A stretch of 64,000 nt of DNA from Helicobacter sp. 16-1353. Its GTDB lineage: Bacteria > Campylobacterota > Campylobacteria > Campylobacterales > Helicobacteraceae. Made by a program: the position numbers and the translations under genes. Positions 1 to 8,310 of the stretch are shown here, in pieces. The first letter of the stretch is position 1; every line of letters begins with the position of its first letter. The notes under the pieces are model-generated. The model was not told the origin of the DNA and did not search any database. It saw only the letters and a list, made by a program, of their open reading frames with translations. Location: the NCBI RefSeq assembly GCF_003288815.1, contig NZ_NHYM01000004.1:1-64000 (forward strand), written 5' to 3'.

Positions 1-324
1 AGTATTTGATGTTGCAAATGGTGCAACTCCACTTTGATTTCCTATTGTCATTGCCACCCATCTACCTCTATCTAATCCACCTGTATCTATTATCCATTCA
101 CCCCAGCTTGAGAATCCTGTTGGAGCAGAAGCTGTTGGGTCTAGATTCTCAGCGAAGATTCTAGCTGGAATTGCTTTTAGCGTTGAGGCTATATCACTTC
201 TTAGCATTGCAACTTGTGCATCTGTCCTAGTTGTTACAAATCTAGGAACAGCAACTGCGGCTAAAACTCCTAGTATAACAATAACAAAAACTAATTCAAT
301 CATTGAGAAAGCATTTCTTTTCAT
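1..324 (-). CDS. Type IV prepilin-like (pseudopilin) protein, C-terminus cut by window edge
   Basis: The visible 108 residues begin MKRNAFSMIELVFVIVILG, a class-III prepilin leader: a short basic leader, cleavage expected before Phe6 and the invariant Glu at mature position 5, then a hydrophobic helix ending near AVPRF. Campylobacterota pseudopilins often carry Ala rather than Gly before the cleavage site. The product would be processed by a prepilin peptidase and assembled at the inner membrane in a type II secretion or pilus-like system; which one cannot be told from this window. The downstream part is variable and runs off the left edge. The start is fixed by the leader motif. Confidence 0.85.
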   Translation of the reverse strand, partial: MKRNAFSMIELVFVIVILGVLAAVAVPRFVTTRTDAQVAMLRSDIASTLKAIPARIFAENLDPTASAPTGFSSWGEWIIDTGGLDRGRWVAMTIGNQSGVAPFATSNT

Positions 325-452
325 ATATTTATCCCCCTTTATTAATAGAAATATACAATTAAATAATATTAACGAATATTAAATAATATAATAAATGAAT
401 TATAAACAATATTTTTTTAATAATTCTTTAAATAAATGTATAAAATTGTATA

Positions 453-1505
453 TTATATTTGTTTGTAATAATAAAGGGAGATAGAAATGAATAGAATAAG
501 TGGAATAATAACACCAACTTCTGGAAATAAAAATCCACTTATAGATAGCTTAGTAAGCATAAAGAATAATCCCCATATAATCAAACAAAATAACACAAAT
601 ATAAATCCTAATTTTGCTAGATTGGTATATCTTAAGAGATTAGGGACATAAAAAGATATGATGATGATAGAAAATGGGATAGAAAATGGAATAGCTATAA
701 ATGAATATAAAATGGAGCGGATTTTATCTGTGCTGGAATCTTGATTTGAGAGTAAAATAAATGCATTAAAAGCATCAGTTATTGAGACATTTGGTTTGTT
801 TTGATAGATGGTATCTAGTATTTTTGGTTTAAAGTTTTTTAGTATTTGATAGTTTTGGACTTCTTGTATTTTTAGATTATCCTTATTGAATTCTAGATTT
901 TTTGGGATAGATGTTATAGTGGCAGTTTTAAGATTCCACCAAGTGCCATCGAATTGTGCTTCGCTAGATTCTATAAATCTATTTACAAATAAACCCTCCG
1001 TTTCAAAAACCTTGATATTTTCTGCTTTTTGCAATATTGGGAAAATCTTGCCAATATAAACATAGTTATTATTATGCTTGACTAAAATATCCGTTTTTGC
1101 GTCATTAATACCACCTCTTTGTATGATATTATCGATATTTTCCTGTGCATAAACAAATGGCGTTGCATTAAGCCCGATATAAAATAGATTTAAAATAATA
1201 GATATTAATAGAATTGGAAATAAAATATTCTTTTTTGAGTATCCAATAGATAGAATCGCCGTTAGCTGATTTGACTTAATCAACATAATATAAGTAACGA
1301 TTGAAGCTAGTAAAGTAGCGATTGGGAATGTGTAATTTAAAGCATATAAAAAATCATATGCGATAAATAAAACAAATAAATTCGCAGATTCAGGTAGGTT
1401 ATCCGAATATTTTAATATATCAATTCCCATAAAAAATATTTGCAATGCGATAAAAATGAGAAATATAAACTTAAGATAAATAAAGCCTACAAACCTAAAA
1501 AGCAT
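453..1505 (-). CDS. LptF/LptG (YjgP/YjgQ) family permease
   Basis: This 350-residue membrane protein has the family's layout: about three membrane segments in the first 110 residues, a soluble periplasmic middle (about 115-265), and three more membrane segments at the C-terminus. LptF and LptG form the inner-membrane part of the ABC machine that extracts lipopolysaccharide for export to the outer membrane. It follows pth by 7 bp and is probably the last gene of an rplY-pth-permease operon, an arrangement I recall from H. pylori. Sequence reading alone does not separate LptF from LptG, so no symbol is given. Confidence 0.8.
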   Translation of the reverse strand: MLFRFVGFIYLKFIFLIFIALQIFFMGIDILKYSDNLPESANLFVLFIAYDFLYALNYTFPIATLLASIVTYIMLIKSNQLTAILSIGYSKKNILFPILLISIILNLFYIGLNATPFVYAQENIDNIIQRGGINDAKTDILVKHNNNYVYIGKIFPILQKAENIKVFETEGLFVNRFIESSEAQFDGTWWNLKTATITSIPKNLEFNKDNLKIQEVQNYQILKNFKPKILDTIYQNKPNVSITDAFNAFILLSNQDSSTDKIRSILYSFIAIPFSIPFSIIIISFYVPNLLRYTNLAKLGFIFVLFCLIIWGLFFMLTKLSISGFLFPEVGVIIPLILFISISLYYYKQI

Positions 1506-1512
1506 ATTATTC

Positions 1513-2109
1513 CTAAATCACATTGCGTGTATATTTATTTTGTAAGGACATTAAACTTTCATCATTTATAAAAGATTCTATTGCATTTTTTGTTATTTCA
1601 AAAATATTCTGCAAAGATTCTAGCTCATTTGTGCTAAATTTTTCTAGCACATAGTCAATAACATCTTTTTGAATAATATTTTCGATATTTGTAGAATCTT
1701 GGGTATTTTTAGGCGGTCGTCCAATGCCTATCCTAAGTCTTAAATAATCTTTTGTGATATATTCATCGATGGATTTTAGCCCATTATGTCCGCCACTTCC
1801 ACCACCAAATTTTAATCTAATAGCCCCCAAAGCCAAATCCAAATCATCGTGGATAACCATTATTTGTTCTATTTTATAAAAATCTTTAACTGCTTTTAGT
1901 GCTACTCCAGAGAGATTCATATAGGTTTGAGGTTTGATAAATATGGCATTATTTGTTTTTATAATCTGGGATTGAAATTTTTTATCGTTTATAAATGGTA
2001 GTTTGAAGCTGGCATCTTGAATATAATAATCAAGTGCCATAAAGCCTATATTATGCCTTGTGTATTGATATTTAGCACCCGGATTCCCGAGACCTACTAC
2101 AAGTTTCAA
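1513..2109 (-). CDS. pth: Peptidyl-tRNA hydrolase
   Basis: The 198-residue protein releases tRNA from peptidyl-tRNAs that drop off the ribosome. It opens with the signature LVVGLGNPGAKYQYTRHNIG, which carries the Asn and catalytic His; KPQTYMNLSG and IHDDLDLALGAIRLK follow, and GGSGGHNGLKS matches the conserved glycine-rich region. The length is usual for bacterial Pth. It starts 3 bp after the rplY stop, so the two are almost certainly co-transcribed and perhaps translationally coupled. Nothing unusual is seen apart from the slightly extended C-terminal helix region. Confidence 0.97.
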   Translation of the reverse strand: MKLVVGLGNPGAKYQYTRHNIGFMALDYYIQDASFKLPFINDKKFQSQIIKTNNAIFIKPQTYMNLSGVALKAVKDFYKIEQIMVIHDDLDLALGAIRLKFGGGSGGHNGLKSIDEYITKDYLRLRIGIGRPPKNTQDSTNIENIIQKDVIDYVLEKFSTNELESLQNIFEITKNAIESFINDESLMSLQNKYTRNVI

Positions 2110-2112
2110 TTG

Positions 2113-2649
2113 TTATTTAGCCTTTATAACTCCAACAATAGCCACATTAGGCTTTTCTATAATTTTTATATTTTCTAATTCTCCTAAATCGCGTATTAAA
2201 ATCGCATCACCAATATCAAGCTTCGTAACATCAATCTTAATATTATCTACTAGATTTTCTGGTAGGCATTTTACGGCGATTCTCTTTTTAGAAAATAACA
2301 AAATACCCTTATTTTTTACACCTACTGCATTTCCCTCTAGCACAACTGGAATCTTAAAGTTTGTTAGGATTCCCTTTTGAACGAGTAGTAAATCCACATG
2401 TAAAATTTTTGAAGTAACAGGGTCTTTTTGATACTCCTGAACAACAACATCTAAGGTTTTTTCACCAACTTTTACTTGAAAAACAATACCTTTTTTTGTC
2501 TTTAAAGTTTTTATAAACTCATTAGTTTTAAATGCACAATGTATATTTTCTGTGCCTTTACCATAGATATTTGCTATTAGATAACCATCATTTCTTAAAG
2601 CCTTATTTGAGGACTTCGAAACACTCTCTCTAATTATTCCTTCCAACAT
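2113..2649 (-). CDS. rplY: 50S ribosomal protein L25 (Ctc family)
   Basis: The 178-residue protein has the L25 N-terminal 5S-rRNA-binding domain (residues 1 to about 90, starting MLEGIIRESVSKSSNKALR) followed by the TL5/Ctc C-terminal beta domain, so it is the long Ctc form rather than the short E. coli form. It binds 5S rRNA in the large ribosomal subunit. It is the first gene of the rplY-pth-permease cluster. An AAAAGGACAAAT ribosome-binding region precedes the ATG on the minus strand. Confidence 0.95.
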   Translation of the reverse strand: MLEGIIRESVSKSSNKALRNDGYLIANIYGKGTENIHCAFKTNEFIKTLKTKKGIVFQVKVGEKTLDVVVQEYQKDPVTSKILHVDLLLVQKGILTNFKIPVVLEGNAVGVKNKGILLFSKKRIAVKCLPENLVDNIKIDVTKLDIGDAILIRDLGELENIKIIEKPNVAIVGVIKAK

Positions 2650-2736
2650 ATTTGTCCTTTTTTTAAAATAAAGATGGAATTATAATAGTTTTTAACAAAA
2701 ATAAAGTTTAAAAATCGATGAATTTTTTATACTACT

Positions 2737-4077
2737 CTACATCCATTGTAAGATTTTTGTTACATCTAATACCTCAAATATCTTTAATCCATAGCGATTT
2801 TTCGGCTTTTTTGGGATAATCACATTAGTAAATCCATAAGATTCCAACTCTTTTAATCGTAAATCAATATTGCTAACTTCTCTTATATCGCCAACAAGGC
2901 TTACTTCGCCTATGAATGCACTTTTAGAATTTAATGGGCGATTTTTATATGATGATATGATTGCAGCAACTAAAGCCAAATCCACCGCAGTTTCATTGAT
3001 TTTCATACCACCTACAACATTTATAAATACATCATATCTACCAAATGGAAACTCCAATTTACGCTCCAATAAGGCTAAAAGCATATTTAAGCGATTTAAT
3101 TCAAATCCTGTAGCAGAGCGACGAGGAAATGAGCTTTCACTAACAAGAGCTTGAATCTCCAATACAATCGGTCTGCTACCCTCTAAAATTACGCTAATCG
3201 CACTTCCAGACATTGAATCTTTTTGGCTAAAAAACATTTTTGAAGCATCTTTGGCACTTATTAATCCTTTTTGTCCCATTTCAAATATGCCTATTTCATT
3301 GGTTGCCCCGAAGCGATTTTTAAAACTCCTTAGGATTCTTATCTCACGACTTGGGTCGCCCTCAAAATACAGCACACAATCCACCATATGCTCTAAGATT
3401 CTAGGTCCAGCAATTGAACCCTCTTTGGTAATATGCCCGATTATAAAAATGCTAATTTGCAATTCCTTTGCTAAGCGAAGCAATAAAAATGTGCATTCTC
3501 TAACCTGCGACACAGAGCCCGGAGCAGATGAGATAGCAGAACTAAACATTGTTTGAATGCTATCTATTACGCAGATTTGATATTTTTTAGAGCGGAGATT
3601 CTGCTCGATACTTTCTAAATCAATGGAATTTAATAAATATAGATTCTCCTCAATCTTACCAAGTCTCTCCGCCCTTAATCGTATTTGTGCAGCACTTTCC
3701 TCGCCACTTACATATAGCACATTTTTATTTTTTGATAGATTTATTGAGGTTTTTAATAATAATGTGGATTTTCCCACACCCGGGCTTCCACCTATTAGAT
3801 AAAGTCCACCGGGAACTATCCCACCGCCTAAAACAATATCTAATTCGCTCTCAAGTGAGCTAAATTTATCAACAATATCAATTTCTACTTTCTTAATAGA
3901 AATAGCTTGATTTTCTAGATTCAATATAGAATCCGCTTTTCGTATAATCTCTAAATCTTTTTGTTTTATTTCTATTAAACTATCCCAAGAGCCACAATTT
4001 ACACATTTACCAGACCATTTTGTGCTTTGTGCTCCACAATGTTGGCATTCAAAAACACTTGATTGTTTTTTCGCCAT
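2737..4077 (-). CDS. radA: DNA repair protein RadA
   Basis: RadA is a RecA-like ATPase with a Lon-like C-terminal domain that promotes branch migration in recombinational repair. The N-terminal zinc finger (CQHCGAQSTKWSGKCVNCG) begins 8 residues after the chosen Met; the Walker A motif is GGSPGVGKST, the RadA-specific KNRFGATNEIG motif follows, and the C-terminal third is the Lon-protease-like fold. An upstream Met at 4128 would add 17 residues that overlap ftsY, so the start at 4077 (MAKKQSSVFEC) is preferred. It lies 5 bp after ftsY in the same operon. Confidence 0.96.
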   Translation of the reverse strand: MAKKQSSVFECQHCGAQSTKWSGKCVNCGSWDSLIEIKQKDLEIIRKADSILNLENQAISIKKVEIDIVDKFSSLESELDIVLGGGIVPGGLYLIGGSPGVGKSTLLLKTSINLSKNKNVLYVSGEESAAQIRLRAERLGKIEENLYLLNSIDLESIEQNLRSKKYQICVIDSIQTMFSSAISSAPGSVSQVRECTFLLLRLAKELQISIFIIGHITKEGSIAGPRILEHMVDCVLYFEGDPSREIRILRSFKNRFGATNEIGIFEMGQKGLISAKDASKMFFSQKDSMSGSAISVILEGSRPIVLEIQALVSESSFPRRSATGFELNRLNMLLALLERKLEFPFGRYDVFINVVGGMKINETAVDLALVAAIISSYKNRPLNSKSAFIGEVSLVGDIREVSNIDLRLKELESYGFTNVIIPKKPKNRYGLKIFEVLDVTKILQWM

Positions 4078-4082
4078 AGGAA

Positions 4083-4934
4083 TTAATCTTGTGAAAAAAT
4101 ATAATCTAATAGATTTTTCATATACCAATCCAAATCAAAAGGTATAAAATCATCTTTCCCCTCGCCTATACCCACATATAAAATAGGCAATCGCAAGGTA
4201 GACATTATGCTAATAAGGCTACCGCCTTTGCTTGTGCCGTCCATTTTAGTGATGATTATACCATCAATATTTAATGATTCATTAAAAACTTTTGCTTGAC
4301 TTATTGCCTGTGTGCCTTGTGTGCCATCAAGAACAAGTATTTTATAAAATTCCGCACCATTTAATGTTTTTGAGCAGGTATTTGATATTTTTATCAATTC
4401 ATTTTTAAGATTAATTTTATTATCTAATCTCCCCGCTGTATCTATTAATGCTATATCCATATCCCTTGCTTTTGCTGCATTTATTGTATCAAATGCCACA
4501 GATGAGGGGTCTGCACCAAATTTAGAGCTTACACAGGGAATATCCAATCTCTCGCCCCAAGCACAAAGCTGCGAAGAAGCTGCCGCACGAAATGTATCTC
4601 CTGCACCAAAAATCACCTTTTTATTTTGCTTTTTATAGATATTGCCAAGCTTCGCTATTGTAGTAGTTTTACCCGCACCATTTACACCAATAATTAGATA
4701 TATCAATGGTTTTGTGGTAATCTGCCTTAATGATAATGTATCATAGAAACTTTCCTTATTTAGGAATCTAAGGAGATTTACTTCTAATTCGCTTCTTTTG
4801 ATTTTTCCATTTGTAGAATCTAGGATTTTCTCGACAATATCATATTCAATATCACTTTCAATTAATCGCTCTTCAAGCAAATCTTTTGTAATTACTTCTT
4901 GTGAAGATTTAGTATTTTTAAAAAAAGAAAACAT
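4083..4934 (-). CDS. ftsY: Signal recognition particle receptor FtsY
   Basis: This SRP GTPase docks ribosome-nascent-chain-SRP complexes at the inner membrane. The 283-residue protein contains an N domain (1 to about 85) and a G domain with GVNGAGKTTTIAKLG (P-loop), DTFRAAASSQL, DTAGR and TKMDGTSKGG. The acidic A domain present in E. coli is missing, leaving a short N-terminus (MFSFFKNTKSS), usual for this phylum. It overlaps the upstream thioredoxin-like gene by one base, implying translational coupling. Confidence 0.97.
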   Translation of the reverse strand: MFSFFKNTKSSQEVITKDLLEERLIESDIEYDIVEKILDSTNGKIKRSELEVNLLRFLNKESFYDTLSLRQITTKPLIYLIIGVNGAGKTTTIAKLGNIYKKQNKKVIFGAGDTFRAAASSQLCAWGERLDIPCVSSKFGADPSSVAFDTINAAKARDMDIALIDTAGRLDNKINLKNELIKISNTCSKTLNGAEFYKILVLDGTQGTQAISQAKVFNESLNIDGIIITKMDGTSKGGSLISIMSTLRLPILYVGIGEGKDDFIPFDLDWYMKNLLDYIFSQD

Positions 4935-5452
4935 TATTTTACTTCTTGTAATATTTTTTTTATATCAAATGCTATCATTTCTTCAGGGGTGATTCCATCA
5001 TAGCTCATTATAAGATTCCCATTTTTATCATATAAAAGTAGGAATGGAAAAGTTTTGATATGATAGAAATCCACTAAATGTGCTATATCGCCTTTGTAAA
5101 ACCAAGTAAATTTCGTATTAGAATCTGCCACAAACTTTTTTAGTTCATCTATATTCTCATCTTTATCTACAAAGATTCCATATATATTTATATTATCGCT
5201 AAATTCTTCATTTAGATTCGCCAAATGCTGTGCCTGTCCTAAACAATAATCACACCAAGTGCTTAAAAATACCAAAAGATAGGGTTTATTATAGTTTGTA
5301 GATAAAATATCTTCTCTCCTATCAAATATAATCTTCTTAGAATCCAAGCTAATCAACGAATAAGATTCCTTTTTCTTTGCTGATTTATCATCACTACAAG
5401 ACACAAACAAAAACACAATTAGTGTTAAAAATAATATTTTTTTCATTTTCAT
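4934..5452 (-). CDS. Thioredoxin-like (TlpA/ResA-type) lipoprotein
   Basis: The 172-residue product begins with a lipoprotein signal (lipobox FVSC near residue 19) followed by a TlpA-like fold with the redox motif WCDYC and a cis-Pro region FPFLLLY. The Cys-X-X-Cys pair predicts a periplasmic, membrane-anchored disulfide reductase, for example in cytochrome c maturation or protein repair; the substrate is unknown. It overlaps the Nudix gene upstream by 4 bp and ftsY downstream by 1 bp, so it sits inside a tightly packed operon. Confidence 0.85.
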   Translation of the reverse strand: MKMKKILFLTLIVFLFVSCSDDKSAKKKESYSLISLDSKKIIFDRREDILSTNYNKPYLLVFLSTWCDYCLGQAQHLANLNEEFSDNINIYGIFVDKDENIDELKKFVADSNTKFTWFYKGDIAHLVDFYHIKTFPFLLLYDKNGNLIMSYDGITPEEMIAFDIKKILQEVK

Positions 5453-6015
5453 TCTTTAATATTTTTATTAAAAATAAACCACATAAATGCAAATCCAATT
5501 GATGGCGTGATATTTGGCTTATTTAGTATATCTTTTATTTGATTTAGCGGAATCTCAATAATCTCTATACATTCATTATCAACACCGCCTCCACAAGCCA
5601 CTTTGTCATTGTTTGTTATTTCTGCATAGAATATACTCTGCCTACTAGCACTTGTGCCAACAGATGAGTAAAATTCTGCTATTTTTGTAACAGAATCTAC
5701 CTTATATCCACATTCTTCATAAACTTCTTCTATGGCGATTTCTTCTATTGTTTTATTTGCTTTATCAACTAATCCGGAGCATAATTCATACATATATCCA
5801 TTATTATTTCTTAGAAATACTGCTGGGCGAAACTGCTTAACAATAATAATAGAGCGATTATCTTTATTATAAAGCAAAATAGAAACACTATCGTGGGAGC
5901 TGACTATATCCCAAGTTTTTTGGATTCCATCTTCGATATAAGACATTTGTTTGATTTTTATATATTTAGAATCCTTGCAATCATAGATTCTTATGCTTTT
6001 AGTATCTATTGACAT
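5449..6015 (-). CDS. Nudix hydrolase, NUDT14/ADP-sugar-pyrophosphatase-like
   Basis: The chosen start (MSIDTKSIRIYDC) gives 188 residues; a longer form from 6048 would overlap the upstream peptidase by 50 bp. The Nudix box runs from GLVDKANK to EEVYEECGY with a short insertion after the first Gly. The segment after it (SSVGTSASRQSIFYAEIT, then CGGGVDNE) is typical of the NUDT14 (UDP-sugar diphosphatase) group, so a nucleoside-diphosphate sugar is the likely substrate. I recall the same Nudix-peptidase adjacency in H. pylori. Cytoplasmic. Confidence 0.85.
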   Translation of the reverse strand: MSIDTKSIRIYDCKDSKYIKIKQMSYIEDGIQKTWDIVSSHDSVSILLYNKDNRSIIIVKQFRPAVFLRNNNGYMYELCSGLVDKANKTIEEIAIEEVYEECGYKVDSVTKIAEFYSSVGTSASRQSIFYAEITNNDKVACGGGVDNECIEIIEIPLNQIKDILNKPNITPSIGFAFMWFIFNKNIKE

Positions 6016-7168
6016 TTTTATTATATGCAAAATAACTTGGAGATTCACCGCTAAAATTATCCATTATGGCTATTCTTAACTTATCTTCATAGTTTTTTGC
6101 AATCTCTAAAAATTCTTTTTTCTGCGCTTTTGATAAAACACTCTTTGTGGATTTTATATTTGAGAGTGGGTTTATAGGTTTATTATTTTTATATAAACCA
6201 AAATGCAAATGCGGTCCCGTGCTTAAGCCACTATTGCCAACCTTACCAATAACTTGCCCTGCTTTTACACTTTGATTTTTTTTGACATTGATTTGATGTA
6301 AATGCGCATATAAGGTTTTTAAGCCATTATTATGGGTTACTTCCACAACCCTACCATATCCAGATTTACTTCCTGCAAATATTACCCTGCCACTAGCTGC
6401 AGCTCTAACACTTGTGCCTATCGGTGCGGCATAATCAACGCCATAATGTGGACGACGAACTTTCAATATAGGATGCATTCTACTTAGGGAGAATCTTGAT
6501 GAGATTCTGGCATTTCTAACTGGAACTTGTAAAAATAATCCCGTTACTTCATTGCCTTTTTCATTGTAATATTTCCCATCATTAAACGCAAAAAGAAAAT
6601 TTGGTTTTTTATTTGTTTCAATTAATGATGCTTTTATTTCAGGATTCCCAAAATTTCGCCCAAGTCGGTATTTGTAATGGTAAATTAATGCTAATTTATC
6701 ATTTTTTATAACACTCTTGCTAAAATCAATGGCATTTTTGTAGATATTAATAAACTCATTTGCTAGATTTGTATCGCCACTTAATTCGACTAAATCTTGA
6801 TAAGGGGATTTTTGAATAGCTAATGCAATTGAATTTGTCGAGGAGAAATATTTCACAGGGATAAAATCCACACTATAAGTATCATTATTTTTAAATATAT
6901 GGATTTGTGTTTCGTCATTTAATGGGATTAAAGCTTGTAGTAATGAGCCATCTTTATCTACAAGAGTATAATACCTAACTCCTGCGTAAATCTCTGCTGT
7001 AAGCTCTTTATCTTCGCCATATAGATTCCAATATACACTAGCTGGTATATTATAAGATTCTAGGAATTTTAAAAAGGTATATCCCTTTTCCCAGATATAA
7101 TTATTACTAGTTGCAGCAAAGCTAAATGTGCTAAACAACAATATACAAACAAGATTTTTAAGTATCAC
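5999..7168 (-). CDS. csd3: M23-family peptidoglycan peptidase, Csd3/HdpA-like
   Basis: The 389-residue protein has an N-terminal signal peptide (cleavage near FSFAATS), a regulatory middle domain, and a C-terminal LytM/M23 metallopeptidase domain with the zinc ligands in HYGVDYAAP and the active-site HLHFG preceded by YAHLH. H. pylori Csd3/HdpA is a DD-endopeptidase and DD-carboxypeptidase that trims peptidoglycan cross-links and sets helical shape; length and architecture match. It overlaps the Nudix ORF slightly, depending on the start used there. Orthology rests on recall and motif reading rather than an alignment. Confidence 0.85.
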   Translation of the reverse strand: MILKNLVCILLFSTFSFAATSNNYIWEKGYTFLKFLESYNIPASVYWNLYGEDKELTAEIYAGVRYYTLVDKDGSLLQALIPLNDETQIHIFKNNDTYSVDFIPVKYFSSTNSIALAIQKSPYQDLVELSGDTNLANEFINIYKNAIDFSKSVIKNDKLALIYHYKYRLGRNFGNPEIKASLIETNKKPNFLFAFNDGKYYNEKGNEVTGLFLQVPVRNARISSRFSLSRMHPILKVRRPHYGVDYAAPIGTSVRAAASGRVIFAGSKSGYGRVVEVTHNNGLKTLYAHLHQINVKKNQSVKAGQVIGKVGNSGLSTGPHLHFGLYKNNKPINPLSNIKSTKSVLSKAQKKEFLEIAKNYEDKLRIAIMDNFSGESPSYFAYNKNVNRY

Positions 7169-7293
7169 AACATTCCTTGATAGATAAAATTAAAATCTAA
7201 AAGCAGAATTATACAATAAATTTCATTTTAATAAATTATTTACATAATTGCGATATATTTACAATGTAATTTTGTAATTTTACGAGGTATATA

Positions 7294-7482
7294 ATGAAAG
7301 ATTGGATTTTCCCTTCGATGGCATTTTTAGTATTTTTATATGGAATATTTTTCGCGGGCTTATACATATATAATTATAAAAATTCAAGTGTAAGTATTTT
7401 TGCAGGCTCTAAAGATACGCCAGTAAATCAAAGTATTGGCATTGATGATTTCTTACAAGAAATTTCTAAATCTTTTAAGTGA
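7294..7482 (+). CDS. Small single-pass membrane protein
   Basis: This 62-residue ORF has one clear hydrophobic segment (about residues 5-28) followed by a polar tail ending EISKSFK. An ACGAGG ribosome-binding site lies just upstream. It stands divergently from the csd3 gene and precedes flgM. No function is recognised. The good ribosome-binding site and the compact position support translation. Confidence 0.6.
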   Translation: MKDWIFPSMAFLVFLYGIFFAGLYIYNYKNSSVSIFAGSKDTPVNQSIGIDDFLQEISKSFK

Positions 7483-7521
7483 AAGCAAAATTATGACGAT
7501 TTATTCTTACTTTTGTTAAAA

Positions 7522-7560
7522 ATTTACTTTAAGAATCCAAGCCATATTCTTAAAGTAAAT
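7522..7560 (+). repeat. 15-bp perfect inverted repeat upstream of flgM
   Basis: The arms 7522-7536 and 7546-7560 are exact reverse complements with a 9-nt loop. It lies between the stop of the small membrane gene and the flgM start, 31 bp before the flgM ATG. It has no T-run after it, so it could be a weak terminator, an operator, or an mRNA structure controlling flgM. Confidence 0.6.
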
Positions 7561-7591
7561 ATAATGGAGAATTTTTTAAGGAGAATCTATA

Positions 7592-7846
7592 ATGATAATT
7601 AGAACAGGTGGATTGCCTAGCACATTAACCACACATACACAGCAATCTCAGCCAAACGATACTAATACCAAAAAACAAGATTCTACTACAAATATATCGA
7701 GTGCAGCCAATGTTGTTGAGAACGCAAATGGAATTGATAATACTAAAAAAGTAGAAGATATTAAAAAACAAATTGATGATGGAACATATAAAGTTGATGT
7801 AGAAAAGAGTGCCGATAAAATGGCACAAGATTTGCTTTTAAAATAA
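7592..7846 (+). CDS. flgM: Anti-sigma-28 factor FlgM
   Basis: The 84-residue protein has a disordered, Thr/Asn/Gln-rich N-terminal half and a conserved C-terminal sigma-28-binding helix region (KVEDIKKQIDDGTYKVDVEK, then ADKMAQDLL). FlgM holds FliA inactive until the hook is complete and FlgM is exported or otherwise released. A GGAGAATTTTTTAAGGAG stretch gives a strong ribosome-binding site. It opens a flgM-flgN-flgK run, a usual Campylobacterota order. Confidence 0.93.
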   Translation: MIIRTGGLPSTLTTHTQQSQPNDTNTKKQDSTTNISSAANVVENANGIDNTKKVEDIKKQIDDGTYKVDVEKSADKMAQDLLLK

Positions 7847-7871
7847 TTAAATATTTATAAAGGTAGATTCT

Positions 7872-8300
7872 ATGTTGCATAAATTCTTAAGTGATGCTGT
7901 AAGTGATTTAGAATATTTGATAAATATCAGCAATCTTGATATTAACGACATAAAAGAAGCTAATCACGAAGCTATTTTTTCGCGACTAGAATCTAAAAAT
8001 AAAACTATTTTTTCATTTGAGCATAATAAAAATCTAGCAAAAGATGAAATGCTTAGACTCGCAAAAGAAAATCCAAATAAAAATATAGAAGAGCTACTAG
8101 ATTCCAACACTGCTATATTAATAGATAAAATGCGGAATAATCTAAAAATATTGCGAGATTTGAATAAGCATTATGCAAAAAGTGTTGTAGCAGTTTATGA
8201 ATTTTATAATTCATTACTAGAATCCATTGTGCCAAGCCAAAGAGATGGATACTCAAATAAATCTTATTCAAAAGTAGATTTACTACATATAGAAGCCTAA
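7872..8300 (+). CDS. flgN: FlgN-like flagellar export chaperone
   Basis: This 142-residue, mostly helical protein sits between flgM and flgK, 25 bp after the first and 10 bp before the second. FlgN proteins are small helical chaperones that keep hook-associated proteins FlgK and FlgL unfolded for export; their sequences diverge strongly, so the call relies on size, predicted helicity and position. No catalytic motif is visible. Confidence 0.72.
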   Translation: MLHKFLSDAVSDLEYLINISNLDINDIKEANHEAIFSRLESKNKTIFSFEHNKNLAKDEMLRLAKENPNKNIEELLDSNTAILIDKMRNNLKILRDLNKHYAKSVVAVYEFYNSLLESIVPSQRDGYSNKSYSKVDLLHIEA

Positions 8301-8310
8301 GAAGTTTAAA

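Noticed and set aside
7483-8310. Sigma-54 (GG-N10-GC) promoters for the flgM-flgN-flgK run
   Set aside because: No clear TGGCAC-N5-TTGC match was seen; regulation is left open.
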